NCBI GenBank assembly: GCA_035578905.1
Contig: JAQJVL010000415.1
Coordinates: 154,501-218,500, forward strand
Source: Stictocephala bisonia
Taxonomy: Eukaryota; Arthropoda; Insecta; Hemiptera; Membracidae
Direction of reading: 5' to 3'
Length of the DNA: 64,000 nt
Shown one piece after another: positions 22,683 to 35,669 of this stretch; within the stretch, counting starts at the first letter, position 1, and each line of letters opens with the position of its first letter. Made by a program: the position numbers and the translations under genes. The notes beneath the pieces were generated by a model. It made no database searches. It had not been told where the DNA came from and worked only from the letters and a program-made list of their open reading frames with translations.

Positions 22683-23259
22683 AAATAACCAGTTAATTAT
22701 CTAAAATAATTATATATAAAGAAAAAAAGGATTTATAATGCCACATATTTTATTCATCATAAAACTCAAGTTAGTTTTATGAAATATCAGTGACAGCCTC
22801 ATTATCAGCAGGATGTAGCCCATTTGCTTCCTGGAATTAAAAAACTCTTTGACTATTTGGATGAGGCAGTTTTAACTTGTATTACGCTCAATGTGATCAC
22901 CTTTCTAGGTGGCAGCACCATACCGGTGTTTCCCTCCTGGATACCGCGATCAGCCTTTAGCCTTGTGCTCTCTCTCCAAAATTCTAAATTATAATTATAT
23001 TGACCTATTGGCTTGAGTATTAAATAACTTCATTGTGTAAAATATGTTCAGCTAACAAATTTTAATCTGTTTTATTTAATTACAAAATTTAACTTAAACT
23101 GTCTGCCGAGTGTTAACCTATTATTGCTTATCTAATTTCAATAAATTAAGATAATTTTATCTCAAAATCAGTGTTTATTATTTATTCGAGTCCACACCAT
23201 TCTTGCTAACTACTCCCACTGGTAAATTTATTTTCACGAACAGATTCCTAGTTAACATC
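22683..23259. other. no gene seen
   Basis: AT-rich DNA without a recognised feature between two LINE fragments. Confidence 0.35.
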
Positions 23260-23560
23260 AGCAGCTGGCCACTTGTTACTGAGTTACAGCATTACGGAGC
23301 AAATATTACATTCTCCCTCTAGATCATATCACTCAGTTCACAATGAAATTATCTTTTATTGGTGCACAATCATAAATTCATGGCAACCTAACTTGAAGAA
23401 CCTAAGAGGGAAAGACATGAAGGTAAAACTACGAGACTGGCTGGAGGAACGTCCGCTTCACTCAATGCAAGAATATTTTACATGAACATATGTAAAGCAA
23501 GACATAAATATATGTATGACACTACTGTAAATCTTTAACAAAATTACAAATAAAGATGTA
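23260..23560 (+). pseudogene. LINE 3' end fragment
   Basis: The frame 23,273-23,485 ends with KVKLRDWLEERPLHSMQEYF and a stop, the typical very C-terminus of CR1/Jockey-like RT proteins ('F...LK.WL...PFYS.EEF'). An AATAAA-containing, A-rich 3' end follows near 23,545. Whether it belongs to the relic ending at 22,640 is unclear. Confidence 0.5.
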
Positions 23561-24454
23561 TTGTAACCAATTTTGTTTTGGAGTGGTATCTACAGACTTT
23601 CATGGTAGTCTGTAAAGAAATTAAGTATGTTTCAGCCCGGGAACACAGAATCTATCAGCATACATCTTGCTCTATCTAAAAGTAAACAATTGAAACACCT
23701 TCCTATTTTGCTGTGGTGAGGAAAGGCATTGGTTTGATAGTTCCTGATGATTTTAGAGACTTAATAAAATTATGACTACAATACTCCTTACCATAATTTT
23801 CTTTCTTTTTAACTATATTGATCAAGAGAATAATTTACTTTGCCAATAAAGAGAATCATTTAATTGGTTGGTCATTCAACCAACCAGACTAAAATATTTT
23901 GAGGAGTGCAAATATTATTTTAAAGTAAGGAAATACAACAAGGAAAATGATAAAAAAAAAACATGTTAATGAATGAATAAAATGTTGTAATGTAACAGCA
24001 ATATACAATGTAACACTATTATTACTAATATGGTTGTGACTAGCATAGCTTGAATAAAATCTTAATATATACTTTAATAAAATTACTATTAAAAGTGACA
24101 TGGGAATGCTGTTTGAAAATGGCTCGTTCAACTTTTGCTAAGACCGTACAACAAATCACAATTGATAAATTCGTAGAGCAAAGTACCAAAATTGATAAAC
24201 ATTATGAAGAACAATCTAGTGATAGTAAGAGAAAAACACACTGTGAATCTTTTCTGTTATACATATACCAGACAGATGGCGAGCGTAAGAAGGCATCTCT
24301 GAAAATTGTATGGTAAATCATATTGATCATATTAGTGGTGCACACGCCCACACAATCAAAGTTATAGCAGAATAAAGCACAATGTGGGACCATGTTTGCA
24401 CAATATTAGACTTGTGTTAGATTATGGTGGCAGTGGCATGATGGAAAGGTACGT
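23561..24454. other. no convincing gene; one short open frame
   Basis: A plus-strand frame from an internal ATG at 24,119 to 24,316 encodes a charged 65-residue peptide (begins MARSTFAKTVQQITIDKFVE). It is not recognised. It could be the start of a small transposon-derived ORF or a chance frame. Confidence 0.3.
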
Positions 24455-24725
24455 GCAGTTGTCATGACCCTGCCCACCAATACACGTACATTGGTATTGA
24501 CCCTCCCATCTGCCCACACATACACTTACAGTAGTTATTATCAAAAACCACTGTAATTGTATGGGCAGGTGGGTGGGTCAATACCACTTTGATTTATTGA
24601 AACACTACAGGTAACCACTATATGTGGATGTGCTGCTGGGTGGGTCAATACAGTGGTACGTGTGTGTATTGAACCGATTAGGTTGCTTTGAACCGTGAAA
24701 ACTAGCTTATGCCGTCACGGTGGTA
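24455..24725. repeat. decayed copies of the dispersed minisatellite
   Basis: Words such as CCCACACATACACTTACAGT, GGGTGGGTCAATACCAC and GGGTGGGTCAATACAGTGG occur in both orientations at irregular spacing, interrupted by unrelated bases. Confidence 0.7.
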
Positions 24726-25572
24726 TTAACCCTCGACCTGGCAAAGTGCGCTTTTAGCGCACTGTTTATGTGTGTCGAAATGGCAGAGTGCGCTTTTAGC
24801 GCACTGTTGACACGACCGCATATAACTGTCATTATAGTACGTATTTATCACGCTACGACAAAGTTTTACATGCCTATGGATTCTACGTTAGTGGCCGATT
24901 CCAACGATATGCATCGATAGTCAATACAGCGTTTATTTTGGTGACGTCATGTGATTGAAAACAATTCTTCGCAGCACAAATTCATCTATTACATGAGGAA
25001 CTCCTAGCCCTACACTAAAGGACACCAATGTAAGCATTCAAAAAATATTTTCAATTTATAGCTCTTATTTTTACCTAAATTTTGGTATAAGTATGAACTC
25101 TGTAGTGTATATAGTTTTTTTTTAGGAAATTATTGAATATAACAGTATCCGCGGTAACGAAATTTCTGATTTTTGTACTGTTTACATTTATAAATTTCCA
25201 AAATTTATTTTTACCTATAAGATATATAATGTTTATATTTTCTGAAACTAGATAAAATTTAGAAACTTTTGGCTATCTCACATTTCCTAATTTATTATCG
25301 CCACTATGTTTCCTAGGGGTACTCCCCCCCCTTTTCATGTTTTATAAAATAAAACTTTTGAAATGTAACAAGTCACAAAAGAAAACTAAAACAAAATTTT
25401 TGTTTCTTTTTATACTATTTGATAGTTTACTTCATTGTGATCATTTTGATACCAAACATAAGTATATTTACAGTATATAACTATTTTTTATGAATTTATT
25501 AGAAAAGGCTTACACACAGGCCTAAAATCACCCGCCAGTACAGACAAAATCAACTGCCAGGTCGAGGGTTAA
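24726..25572. mobile_element. piggyBac-like nonautonomous element (TTAA-flanked), family A
   Basis: The left end TTAACCCTCGACCTGGCA is mirrored exactly at the right end (TGCCAGGTCGAGGGTTAA, 25,555-25,572). This gives an 18-bp match including the TTAA target. Just inside the left end the palindrome GTGCGCTTTTAGCGCAC occurs twice, about 58 bp apart. There is no transposase. It sits in a decayed minisatellite unit, since the flanks read GGTGGTA|TTAA and TTAA|CCGACCCGTACAC. Confidence 0.92.
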
Positions 25573-27284
25573 CCGACCCGTACACTAACACACAGTTGGT
25601 AGAAGAAATACTGCACATTATCAACAAGTTTTGGCCTTCTTCATAAGTTAAACAGAAAAACTTTTTAAATATTTTATAAATTTATCTCTGAAAACCAAAT
25701 CAAGTGACTTCAATCAGTGGCGTATGTATAAAAGGAAAGATCCAAAATTGTTTATTAATAAAATTAATTTTAAAACAAATTATCGTATGGTTACCTTTAA
25801 AAAAGTAAATAACATAATTTATAAGTTAATCATTATTTTTTCTCAAGCATGAAGTGTAAATTTTCTTGCCCAATTCACTGAGTGTCTAAAATTGGTCTGC
25901 TAACATAATAAACGAATGAAGGTTCCAGTGGCACTGAAAATGAGTGTTTTGTATTATGTATCTTTTATGAATTGATAAGTGTCGTGTTAGTAGAGTTGTC
26001 TTCTTGCGTAAGCTTGCAGTTGCCTTATATTTTCCTACTTCATTAACAGTACCTATAATGTAAATTCAAACTCACAAATTTACTTAAGGCATAAAACAGT
26101 ATATTTAATAAGGCATTTCTTTTACTTGTCTTGATTCTTTTAATATAACTAACTCAAAACTGCTAGTTTTATAGAAGTACAACTTAAATGCCAATGCACA
26201 GTTTACAACAAAGGTAAACAGTTTAAATAAACAATTTAAATAAAAATAAAAAACAGTTCAGACAAATTTGCACATTAGCACACTATTAACCTAGACTGTT
26301 TGAATGATGTTTACTTGGCAAACTGGTTGACACTGATGGATGGTTAATTTGTACAATATGTAGAAAGCAATCTATTGAACAGGCAAAATAAGAAGTAATC
26401 ATTTAGAAAGTGAATAATCTAGGGGAATCACACCCCAGAGTTTATGTTTAAGGTTGAAAATACAAACAATGAATTGATTCCTATACTGCCTATGAACAAA
26501 CTGTCACATACTGTAGTATCTTGTTTGAGCAAATGATACTTTGAGTACAGTACTTAATAACTGCGAAACTCTTTATTACTAACAATTTTGATGTTAGAAT
26601 TATCCAACTGTGATAGGACGTTTATTTTTCATTTTATACATTTCAACCAACACAGCTTTCTTTGTTTTCTTAAATAAAGAATCCAAGAGTCACCTATAGT
26701 AGAAAGGTGAGCCAAACACAAAATGAGCAATGTTTGACTGGGACTAATAACTTAAAATACTATATTTACAATCACACCTTTGCAATCTGGATGACTTTTG
26801 GAAACAAAAGAATCAGTATAATAAAATTAGCCGTACAATATTTGAGCGTTTGATGACATTGTCACTGAGATCTGACTAGTAAAGAAATGTAATATAACAT
26901 TAACATTATGTGATGTAAAATGCATTAAAATATCAAGTCTCTTATAATGGTGACTTTATTTTCATAAATATGTATTTACAATAACTACACCTTAAAATAG
27001 GCATAACAAAAAAACATTTACACTGTACAATATGCACTTACAATTAAGATATAAAATACCTATGAAAGCATAATGACCTGATGTACTAACATGACTAGAG
27101 ATAGAAAGTTTATTTATTCAAGTTTTTATACAAGATGGCTCATAGGTTAGTTGTCAATAGCAGCACAGGTTGGTCTGTCTTGTTGTAGTAATTAGTTGGT
27201 AACTTACAGCACAGTACCTGTAAGTCAGGTTGTCTCTGTCAGTTTGAGGATATGTTGTGTGTTATGCTTTATCTAAGTACATTT
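25573..27284. other. AT-rich intergenic DNA, no gene seen
   Basis: No recognised exon, repeat or RNA gene. Confidence 0.4.
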
Positions 27285-27640
27285 TTACTTATGAGACGCC
27301 ACAACATTGTGCATATTTTAAGGCGAATGAATGATTACACGAGTGTGGATGAACTGTGTAGTCTGGTTACTGAGTTTGATTGTTCCTCAGAAAGGCCATT
27401 TATTAGTAGTCTAATAGCCAGGGCAACTAAGGGACTTATAGCTTTATGTGGAATCCGAACCACCTAGTATTATTAGTCTGATTTTCAGTTAATTGACAAG
27501 CCTAATACTCAGTTCTCTCCCCTACACAACATCTGGACATAGACTTTCCCAATATGGATACCCAAGACTTCTCTAGTAGTGTCCACGACGATAGCAATCA
27601 CTGAGTGGATGCCATAAGAGGACCAAGTATAGAGCCTACT
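27285..27640 (-). repeat. SINE-like dispersed repeat, longest copy
   Basis: On the minus strand it begins near GGACACTACTAGAGAAG (27,560-27,580), passes GTATTAGGCTTGTCAA and GTGGTTCGGATTCCAC (B-box-like), and ends at GGCGTCTCATAAG near 27,285. It aligns with 39,310-39,640 along its length and with 3,090-3,300 over the 3' two thirds. The open frame 27,252-27,467 is a by-product. Confidence 0.7.
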
Positions 27641-27904
27641 GCCTACAATCTCCACAACTGAAAGTTATGTACAGACAACCAGTATTTGTTTAAAAAAATA
27701 AAATATTGTAAACATGACCCCTTAATTTATGACTTGTTTACAACAATGATCCAATTTTACTATGTACCATATATAATACGTATAACAGACAATGCATGTC
27801 TATTGTACATTACTCTTTTTTTATGGCAATAAATAAGTTATTATTAGAAATCACTTAGAAATTACCGTTATCTATTTTTTTTTTAAGTGTGTAATATAAT
27901 TTAA

Positions 27905-28285
27905 TTGTATTGTACATATGTATTTGGGTTAATAGTAAATTTGCAATCAATTAGTTTTATTTTGTTACACCTAGTACATTCTGACTACTGTGTTATGGGC
28001 AACCCTGTATGTGCAGGCTATTTTTTTTCAACCTACATTAGCAGCACAAGGGAGACAAGTGAGTTTGGAGAGTTTATATGCCATGCAATAATATCTCCAT
28101 ACTGTGCGCTCCCCTCCCATTATCTCAAGTGCTTTTTATGTCTACAGCATCAGCCTGAGCTGGGGTATATGGTAAAGGGTTTAATTACAGAAATCTATTT
28201 AAACAAAAGAGAAGAGGCTAGAATTGTTCAGACTTCTGAAACTGTTCTGGTCCACGACATTGCCATTCTCTCACTGCTGCACTAA
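27905..28285 (+). CDS. unrecognised 126-codon open frame
   Basis: This is an uninterrupted frame from ATG 27,905 to the stop at 28,283-28,285. It is rich in Leu, Ile, Tyr and Cys and has no domain I can name. A second short frame (begins MALMNCNRHVSYLLYS) follows at about 28,294-28,427. Splice sites and a conserved pattern are not evident. It may be chance or a remnant of a mobile element. Confidence 0.15.
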   Translation: MYCTYVFGLIVNLQSISFILLHLVHSDYCVMGNPVCAGYFFSTYISSTRETSEFGEFICHAIISPYCALPSHYLKCFLCLQHQPELGYMVKGLITEIYLNKREEARIVQTSETVLVHDIAILSLLH

Positions 28286-28429
28286 CCATAAAAATGGCTC
28301 TGATGAATTGCAATAGACATGTTAGTTACTTGCTATATTCTGTACTTAGCGTTGAACAACTTTTGTCTTTTCCCGAAAGTAAAGAAATGCTACAGGAGAG
28401 AGATCTTCCACACCAACGGCTTTAAAGTG

Positions 28430-29311
28430 CTTTGAATATCCATCACAAATCATCGAAGGTAAAACCTTATAAATACAGTAGCTTATTTGAAAGCTTGTCC
28501 ACAGATATGACAACTGTTTATATTTAATGTGTTTTTTTTTTTTTTAATATGTAATAATGTATTTAATATATAAAATATATAAAAATATTTAATATGTAAA
28601 CAATATTTAATGTGGTTTTATTGAAAAATAACCATATATTTAACTTTTAGTAATCTGATCAGAAGTTGAAAAAACATAGCCTTGTCTTGAAACGTTTAAA
28701 ACAAACTTTCTTGCACTCATTCTTATACAAAAATAAGCTCCAAGTAAATTTATCGAATAGGTAATTTCTGTTGATGTAATTGTTCCTACTATGTTAATAA
28801 TGATGACAATAATATACGTTTTCTATATTCTCTGTTCAATAAGTAAATTTTAAAATACAGTTTCAAGCAGTTTATTTCTTGATGTGTCACAGCAAGTATG
28901 ACTAAGAATGTAAGCGGTTCTTGATATCTCTAAATACTATTCTTTTGAACGAGTTTAAATTATTTAAAAATAAAAAGTTAATAATCAAACTAAAAAGTAC
29001 AGTAAATAAGCTTTAACCTAGCCTAATTTGTAATAATTTTCAAACGAAATAGATAGTAATTTTAATTCAAACTAATTTATATAAAACATATACAATACAT
29101 TAGAGATATAAAATATACTCATAAACATGGGCAAGACGAATTTCATTATCAACTATACAAAATTCATTTACACATCTAAAAGAATCTCTGTGTACTGTTG
29201 TTTGAAAGTTATTTATTAGCATTTTTCATGATTGGTAGAAAATGATTGGAGATTACTAATGTTTCTTAAAACACTATGTGTACTGTCAAATAATCTTCTT
29301 TCTCAGAAAAG
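28430..29311. other. AT-rich intergenic DNA, no gene seen
   Basis: No recognised feature. Confidence 0.4.
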
Positions 29312-29983
29312 TACAGTGGCACTCTAATTATCTGAACTCCAACTATCCGAATCGCCGATTATCCAAACTGCTTTCAGAATGTCATAAAATAAATCTTACA
29401 ATATTCAGTTTTTTCCTATTTTGTTCTGAAAAAAAAAAAAAATAAAAGCATACAACAAAGAGCAGTGTTTTTAATCCTTAGAAAGATAAATCATACATAT
29501 ATTTATCACAATTAATAACACATAATATGCTTCAATAAATACTGTACTCAATAAAGACCGTCTTAAAATAGCAAATCCAAATTCTGCCAGGAAACATAAT
29601 GCGATAGGGATAATGTATTGTATATTCACGCTATTGTCCTTCCCTCTGGCAAGCGGAAGTGCCACCTGGCTGCCCAAAAACGGAGAAGACAGTCAAACAT
29701 ATAGAGCACATTTAACTAATGTTTGGCAAGCAATAACATTTGTTTATAGTATGATACGAATAGTATACTGTAGTATGTAATTAAACTGTAATTAATTATA
29801 TAATAAATGTCCTTTCTCATTTAAAATGTTGTTTTATATTCCATTTCAACAAACATGCATTTAATTACATGCAGTAATTAAATTAAATGGACTGCTTTTA
29901 GACAAAAATCTGGTTATCCGAATATTTGACTATACGAATTGGGTCTGGTCCCAATTGATTTGGATAGTTGGAGTTCTACTGTA
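29312..29983. mobile_element. pogo/Tigger-like MITE with TA target duplication
   Basis: TA dinucleotides flank CAGTGGCACTCTAAT...GAACTCCAACTATCC on the left and its counterpart GGATAGTTGGAGTTCTACTG on the right. The interior includes more 'ATTATCC.AA' and 'GGTTATCCGAAT' words, as in Tigger/pogo ends. The interior is AT-rich and noncoding. Confidence 0.8.
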
Positions 29984-32149
29984 GTCACAAAAATTAAACA
30001 TATTTTCAAACTTTGAATTACGATATCCTGTCATTCAAAGTTTGTTACATTTAACATCCAGTTTACCGCTTACGATAACTTGTACATCTTTGGGATGTTA
30101 CACAGACATTCGAGAACATTTTTTTAACGTCTGGAGCCAACTGTTGGAATATAACATCAATAAAAAGAGCTGACAATAATAGACAGAGAGTTCATTTTAA
30201 CAGACGAATCTGACAGTATTAACAAAATATTTCATGTTATAATTTTTTTATTTTCAATCCGATTGTTGCGATTTTTCCTGTTTTTGTAGGTGATTAAGTT
30301 TAGACTTTAATAACACAGTTTCCAACTTGTAAAATATTTTTGTTTACGAGCTGTAAGTGTACAAAAAAAGTAAATTATTAAAACAAAATACACTTTTTGA
30401 CAATATATAAATATTAAAAAAACTACGAGATGACTTTTTGGACATTTATTCTGATAACGTACTCAATTTAATACATTCTTGTCAAAGAAATACCCTTGTA
30501 TCTTTATTAGAACACATTTTAAAAATAAATGTATAAAGACTTGTGTACCTCCAAATTTTCAGCTCCGGAGATACGGGGCTGTTAAAGGGTTAGGACTTTT
30601 TTTTTGTCAGAGTTATTATTTGAATTTAACCTCAAAGAGTTAAATTAAACACATAGTATGATTTAAAACAAGTCCTATAAATAAACATATGTTGCAAATA
30701 TAAAGGGATATGATTTCAAAGTAAAATTTTTGTTTTTATGATATCGTACATTTTTATATATGACATTCTGGCATGCTTAACATTTTAAGACATCTTTAGT
30801 ATAACAATTGATCATATTCCATTAGTTTAGTAACTATCTTTTACAACCTGACTGTATTTGTATCATATTAATTTGACAATGCGCCTGTTTCTATTATTTA
30901 TTAAAACAAAGTAAACGTTATGTGCAATGAAGATTATGAATAAATTTAAATGCTCTATGCAGAATGTTTAAAGTATACACAAATGTTCCTTCGCAATCAA
31001 AATAATGTTTTTCACGTAATCATTCACATAATTTTTTAGTATTTTACATTCATAGACAGATTAGTGTATTAAATAGACCAAATCATGAGTTTACTCACAG
31101 AAACAGACAAATAGGTTATTCAGTTTGTTTGCTTCATAAAAAAATAATTCAAAATGATACATTCATGATGACACATATTCAAACCAATACAAAACTTTAG
31201 AATACCTTTAGGAGAATTTTACTTATTAGAAACGGATTTTCTAATGATATTTTTGAAGCCTTTATAATATATAATGGATTATAATATATCCTAATCGTTT
31301 CAAATATATCTAACAGTTTTATTTATTTATTTTTTTAGTTGATATGACAGTAACTCAATCATTTAGAACTATCTTTTTATTCAAACATAGATTATCATAT
31401 TATATTATATTACATACCTGAATGTACAAGAAAATGTCACATTTTGATATTAATATAACTATCTTCAACATAACAATAAAATCAAGAAATATTAATTACA
31501 CTAAAAAGAGCAATAGAGTTAATTGATAATGATGACTATGCTAAAATGTTTGATGTTATCAAATAAAGTTATGTACACTATCTAAACAACTATAATAAAC
31601 CAAGACACTACACTAAACTCCTGTACACAGTATTTACAAAATAAAACCTTTAACAAACTATGTACACATATAAAAATATATTTTAAATAACTTACATAAA
31701 TAGCCAAAACAATGTATAGATCTATAACATTCTACAATCCATACTTGTATATTTTATGCTTAACTTTAACAATTATAATTAATTATATTCTAGGTTCATT
31801 GCTTTGACCTTTGATGCCTGCCCTCAATATATAAGATTTAACCAGGCTTATTGCTGTTTTTTATGCCTGTTCACAATTAAAATTACAATTCAGATTTAAC
31901 CAATCATCTTGCTATAAAACATCATTAAAGAGGTATCATTCCAGAACATAAAATTATTATCAAAGTATTATCCTTATCTTGTAAACCAATATTCAAAGAT
32001 AAATTTGATCTATTTTATTAGATAATGAAGTTTTGATCATTTTTAAACATACTCTTTAAAAATCTTGACGTTTTAATATTGCATTAAAAATAAAGTTTTT
32101 GTTATGAGAGGAAGTGGTGGCGTCTCGAGAAGTGGTCTCAACGTTTTCT
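29984..32149. other. AT-rich intergenic DNA between the two genes
   Basis: No exon, RNA gene or repeat boundary was recognised in about 2.2 kb. Confidence 0.45.
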
Positions 32150-32915
32150 ATATACTGACTCACCCACCCGCCCCTACACGTACAGTGGTACTGATCCACT
32201 CGCCCACATATACAAGTACAGTGGTACTGACTCACCCGCCCACCCACACATGTACAGTGATATTGACCCAACCACCCACCCATACACGTACAGTGGTACT
32301 GACCCACCCGCCCGCCCACACACGTACAGTGCTAATGACCCACTCGCCCACCCATACACGTACAGTGCTAATGACCCAGCCGCACACACATATACACGCA
32401 CTTTGGTATTGACCCACCCGCACACCCATACACGCACTTTGGTATTGATCCACCCGCCCACCCATAAACGCACTTTGGTATTGACCCACCAGACCACCCA
32501 TAAACGTACAGTATATTAACCCACCCGCCCACCCATACACGTACAGTGCTATTGAGTGGTATTGACCCACCCACCCGCCCATACACGTACAGTATTATTG
32601 ACCCACCCATACACGTACAGTGGTATTGAACCACTCGCCCGCCCATACCGTACAGTGGTATTGACCCACCCACCCGCCTATACCCGTACAGTATTATTGA
32701 CCCACCCACCCACCCATAAACGTACAGTATTATTGACCCACCCACCCACCCATACACGTACAGTGGTATTGAACCACTCGCCCGCCCATACCGTACAGTG
32801 GTAATGGCCCTCCCTCCCGCCCGTACACGAAAGTTGGTAATGGCCTTCCCTGCCAATCATACACGTACAGTGGTAATGGCTATCCCTCCCGCCCTTACAC
32901 ATACAGTGGTAAAGG
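32150..32915. repeat. main array of the ~36-bp GC-rich minisatellite
   Basis: About 20 imperfect units, roughly CCCACCCATACACGTACAGT + GGTATTGACCCACC, with lengths of ~25-40 bp. One strand is strongly G-rich (GGGTGGGTGGG), so it could form G-quadruplexes. Several overlapping open frames on both strands (32,056-32,902) are products of the repeat. It lies 260 bp downstream of the VKR stop codon. Confidence 0.93.
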
Positions 32916-33173
32916 TATACACACGGCAGTATTTATGGTAATTATGGTAATACACGGCAGTATAGTATGGCAGATATTTTTCACATACTGAAACAATGCC
33001 ATACACAATGTACACCTAAATTATAAAAATTGATTGTTAATTAATGCTGTACAAAAAGCCTATAAAACCATAATTATATCAACATCGTTAACTAAGTGTT
33101 TTCACATTTTATGATAAATAATCATATCTTATAGACAAAAATCACTTTTCTTACACAACTATCTTTGGTATCA

Positions 33174-33335
33174 TCACAACAAAGAGTTTTCTGGTGTGGC
33201 ATCGAACTGTGAATACTTGTTTGGCACAACAACATACTTCTCCGGAGAGTCAAGCAGGGGCATGTCCCACTCTGGGAGGTCTTCCTCGCCTACTGGGGAT
33301 AGCTGGCTTGGACTGTTTGACTCAACATCATCTTC
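33174..33335 (-). CDS. VKR: VKR last coding exon (C-terminal tail)
   Basis: The acceptor GCAG follows a run of 20 T on the minus strand, an unusually pure polypyrimidine tract. The exon starts in phase 0 with EDDVESNSPSQLSP and ends with TPENSLL and TGA at 33,176-33,174. The tail is acidic and Ser/Pro-rich. It has two tyrosines (EKYVVV and NKYSQF) that could be phosphorylation sites; this is inferred. No canonical poly(A) signal was noticed in the next 250 bp. Confidence 0.88.
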   Translation of the reverse strand, partial: EDDVESNSPSQLSPVGEEDLPEWDMPLLDSPEKYVVVPNKYSQFDATPENSLL

Positions 33336-34003
33336 CTGCAAAAAAAAAAAAAAAAAAAAACAAATAGTAGAGAAAACAAGATGGATAGTCATTTCTAAAT
33401 TAGAATATCATCAAACATACACACAATTAACACTGGTATAATTAAAAATAGACCTATGTCATTTTATATTTAAAAATTAAAGTCGTAAATAATAAATATT
33501 TCATTTGTATTTCATGTGTTGGTATCTTTGTTGATTTTCAAACGGCTGACAAAAAAACCAATTTTTATTATAAAAATGGGGTTAGGTAAAAATTTTGTAA
33601 CATCAACCTAGGTTATTTTGCTTATGAAATGAAAGATCTATAAAAATAAAAGATTTTTTTGTATTTACACTTTTGCAATTAAGTTACGGTTTTCAAATGG
33701 CAGATGAAAACTAAATGTAAAAAATGTGTAATTTTAGTCTTTTATAGATCAATGACTGCATACTTTCTGCTTGTTACAAAATTAAGAATTTCATTACCAT
33801 ATTAAATTAGAGTATTTTTTGTAAAGATACATGGCATCAAGACTTGTTAAATATTTTTTGTAGATTAAAATTACAAATTATTTATTATATAGATCTTATG
33901 TTTTCTGTTCTGTCTAATAGTTTTTTTCTTGTCTTGTCTAATCTAAAAAAATAGTGAATACTTTATCAGTAAATGTATAATGTAACTAATTAAGGGTTAG
34001 TAC

Positions 34004-34283
34004 CTGTGACCAAATCTGTGGAGGTCCAACCCCATTAGACCATGGTGACGGTGAATTGAACACACCAGAACCATTACGATTACGGAGGGAAAAGGAAAAC
34101 TTCCGAACTCGCTCTGGCTGCAGAATGTCAACATTGCCAGAATCATCAATTTGAACCGAAGCCAGTGGAACATCAAGACAAGGGTGCAGTAATCGGGGAT
34201 TATTTGCAATGAACTCCACTATTTCTGAAGCCTTTGGTCGTTTTTTATAGTCAAGAGTCCAACACGAACGAATCAAGGCTTCT
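34004..34283 (-). CDS. VKR: VKR exon: kinase C-lobe end and tail
   Basis: Acceptor CTTGTTACAG, donor CAG|GTACTA. The first base completes the Ala codon from the previous exon. It encodes EALIRSCWTLDYKKRPKASE, the kinase subdomain XI signature (CW...D...RP), then a non-catalytic tail with VRKFSFSLRNRNGSG. It ends in phase 0. Confidence 0.93.
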
Positions 34284-34499
34284 CTGTAACAAGCAGATAT
34301 TTTTTATGATTGATATGAGAGGTTTCAACTCAACTAATTCTGACAAAATTCTTTAACATTTATCAATTTCACTTGGTAAGTTAGGGTACATCCATGGAGA
34401 AGATAAGTAACAGGTTGTTATTTCAACATTATTGGGTAGGTATTAGTTCCTATACCTGATTTTGTTATGTTAGGTAATAGACAATTTTATAACTAGGGG

Positions 34500-34720
34500 T
34501 GATATGACATCAGCAAACTTACCTGAGACGACAATGCCACTAGGACAATACACAAGAATACAAACATGGACACAATATATAACGACATTTACAGTGCCAC
34601 TGGCACCTTCTTCAGGCTAGATGAGAGACTTAAGTCCATGAATGCCCTTTTTCACCTGGTTGGAGCTCTCATAAACCAGCCCTGGATTCAGGGCTGAGAT
34701 AAATTCTCTGTTAAAATTTC
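34500..34720. mobile_element. relic of the 50.7-kb MITE family
   Basis: CATCAGCAAACTTACCTGAG, ACACAAGAATACAAACA and CAGTGCCACTGGCACCTTCT line up with the left two thirds of the MITE at 50,667-50,875. The right terminal repeat is not preserved. Located in the VKR intron before the 34.0-kb exon. Confidence 0.55.
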
Positions 34721-35669
34721 ATAATCTGAATATTTCATAACTCTGTAGAGATATGAACATCTTGAACCTTATCCTCATGAATTAACAGAAATATGAGTTA
34801 TGTCTCGCTAGTGTTCCACCAGTCAGAGTGGATGGGGCCATCCCACTCTTGATTTATCCATTTATGGGGTAAGTTTAGTAATCATTCTAGTGGTTATGAT
34901 GAAGTACAATTAAAAATACTAAAATCAGTATCATAGCAGCTTAGTAATGTTTTGGTTTGTCTAATAGACTCTTTGTTTATCTGTGGCAAATTTCCAGATT
35001 TTCTATAAATATCAAAAGTAATTCCAATATTTGAAAAACACATTAAAAAATTAAAAGCGAACTATCACCTAATTTCTTTGTTACCATCAATTCAAAACTT
35101 CATGAAAAACTAGCTCACAATAGACTAATATATTTTTTCGGAAACAACAAAAAATTAGAAAATAACCATGGTTATCGGAAACACAAATCAACAACCTCAG
35201 CAGCAGTTGAAATTATAGTCAATTATTGAATCAATTGATAAAGATGATATTGTGATAGGAATATTTATGGACTTATCAAAAGCGTTTGATGGTGTAAATC
35301 ATTTCAATCTGTTATTTATTTTAAAAGAACTTGGTATAAGAGGAATAGCTCTACAGTATTTCAAATCATATATTACCAGCAGGCAACAGTTAGTCGAAAT
35401 TTCACGTGTAAATGAAAAAAATACAATTAAACAATTTCAGTCTAAATTACAAGACATTGAATTAGGAGTACCACAAGGTTCTAACCTTGGACCTCTGCTG
35501 TTTCTCTGTTATTTAAAATATATAAATACTTGTCTGGAATTTTCACCCATAAGCAGCTTGGTTTTGTATGCCACAAATTAAAAAATATCTCATAAAACAC
35601 AAGATCAGTTACAGCTTATAACAAATATTGAAAAACTTAAACTCTTTTCTAAAATCTTATGATTCAAGC

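Noticed and set aside
27252..27467. 71-codon open frame
   Set aside because: It falls inside the SINE-like repeat shared with 3.1 and 39.3 kb.
32056..32902. Many overlapping open frames rich in HPPT or WVGG
   Set aside because: They are both-strand products of the minisatellite with no fixed period in codons.
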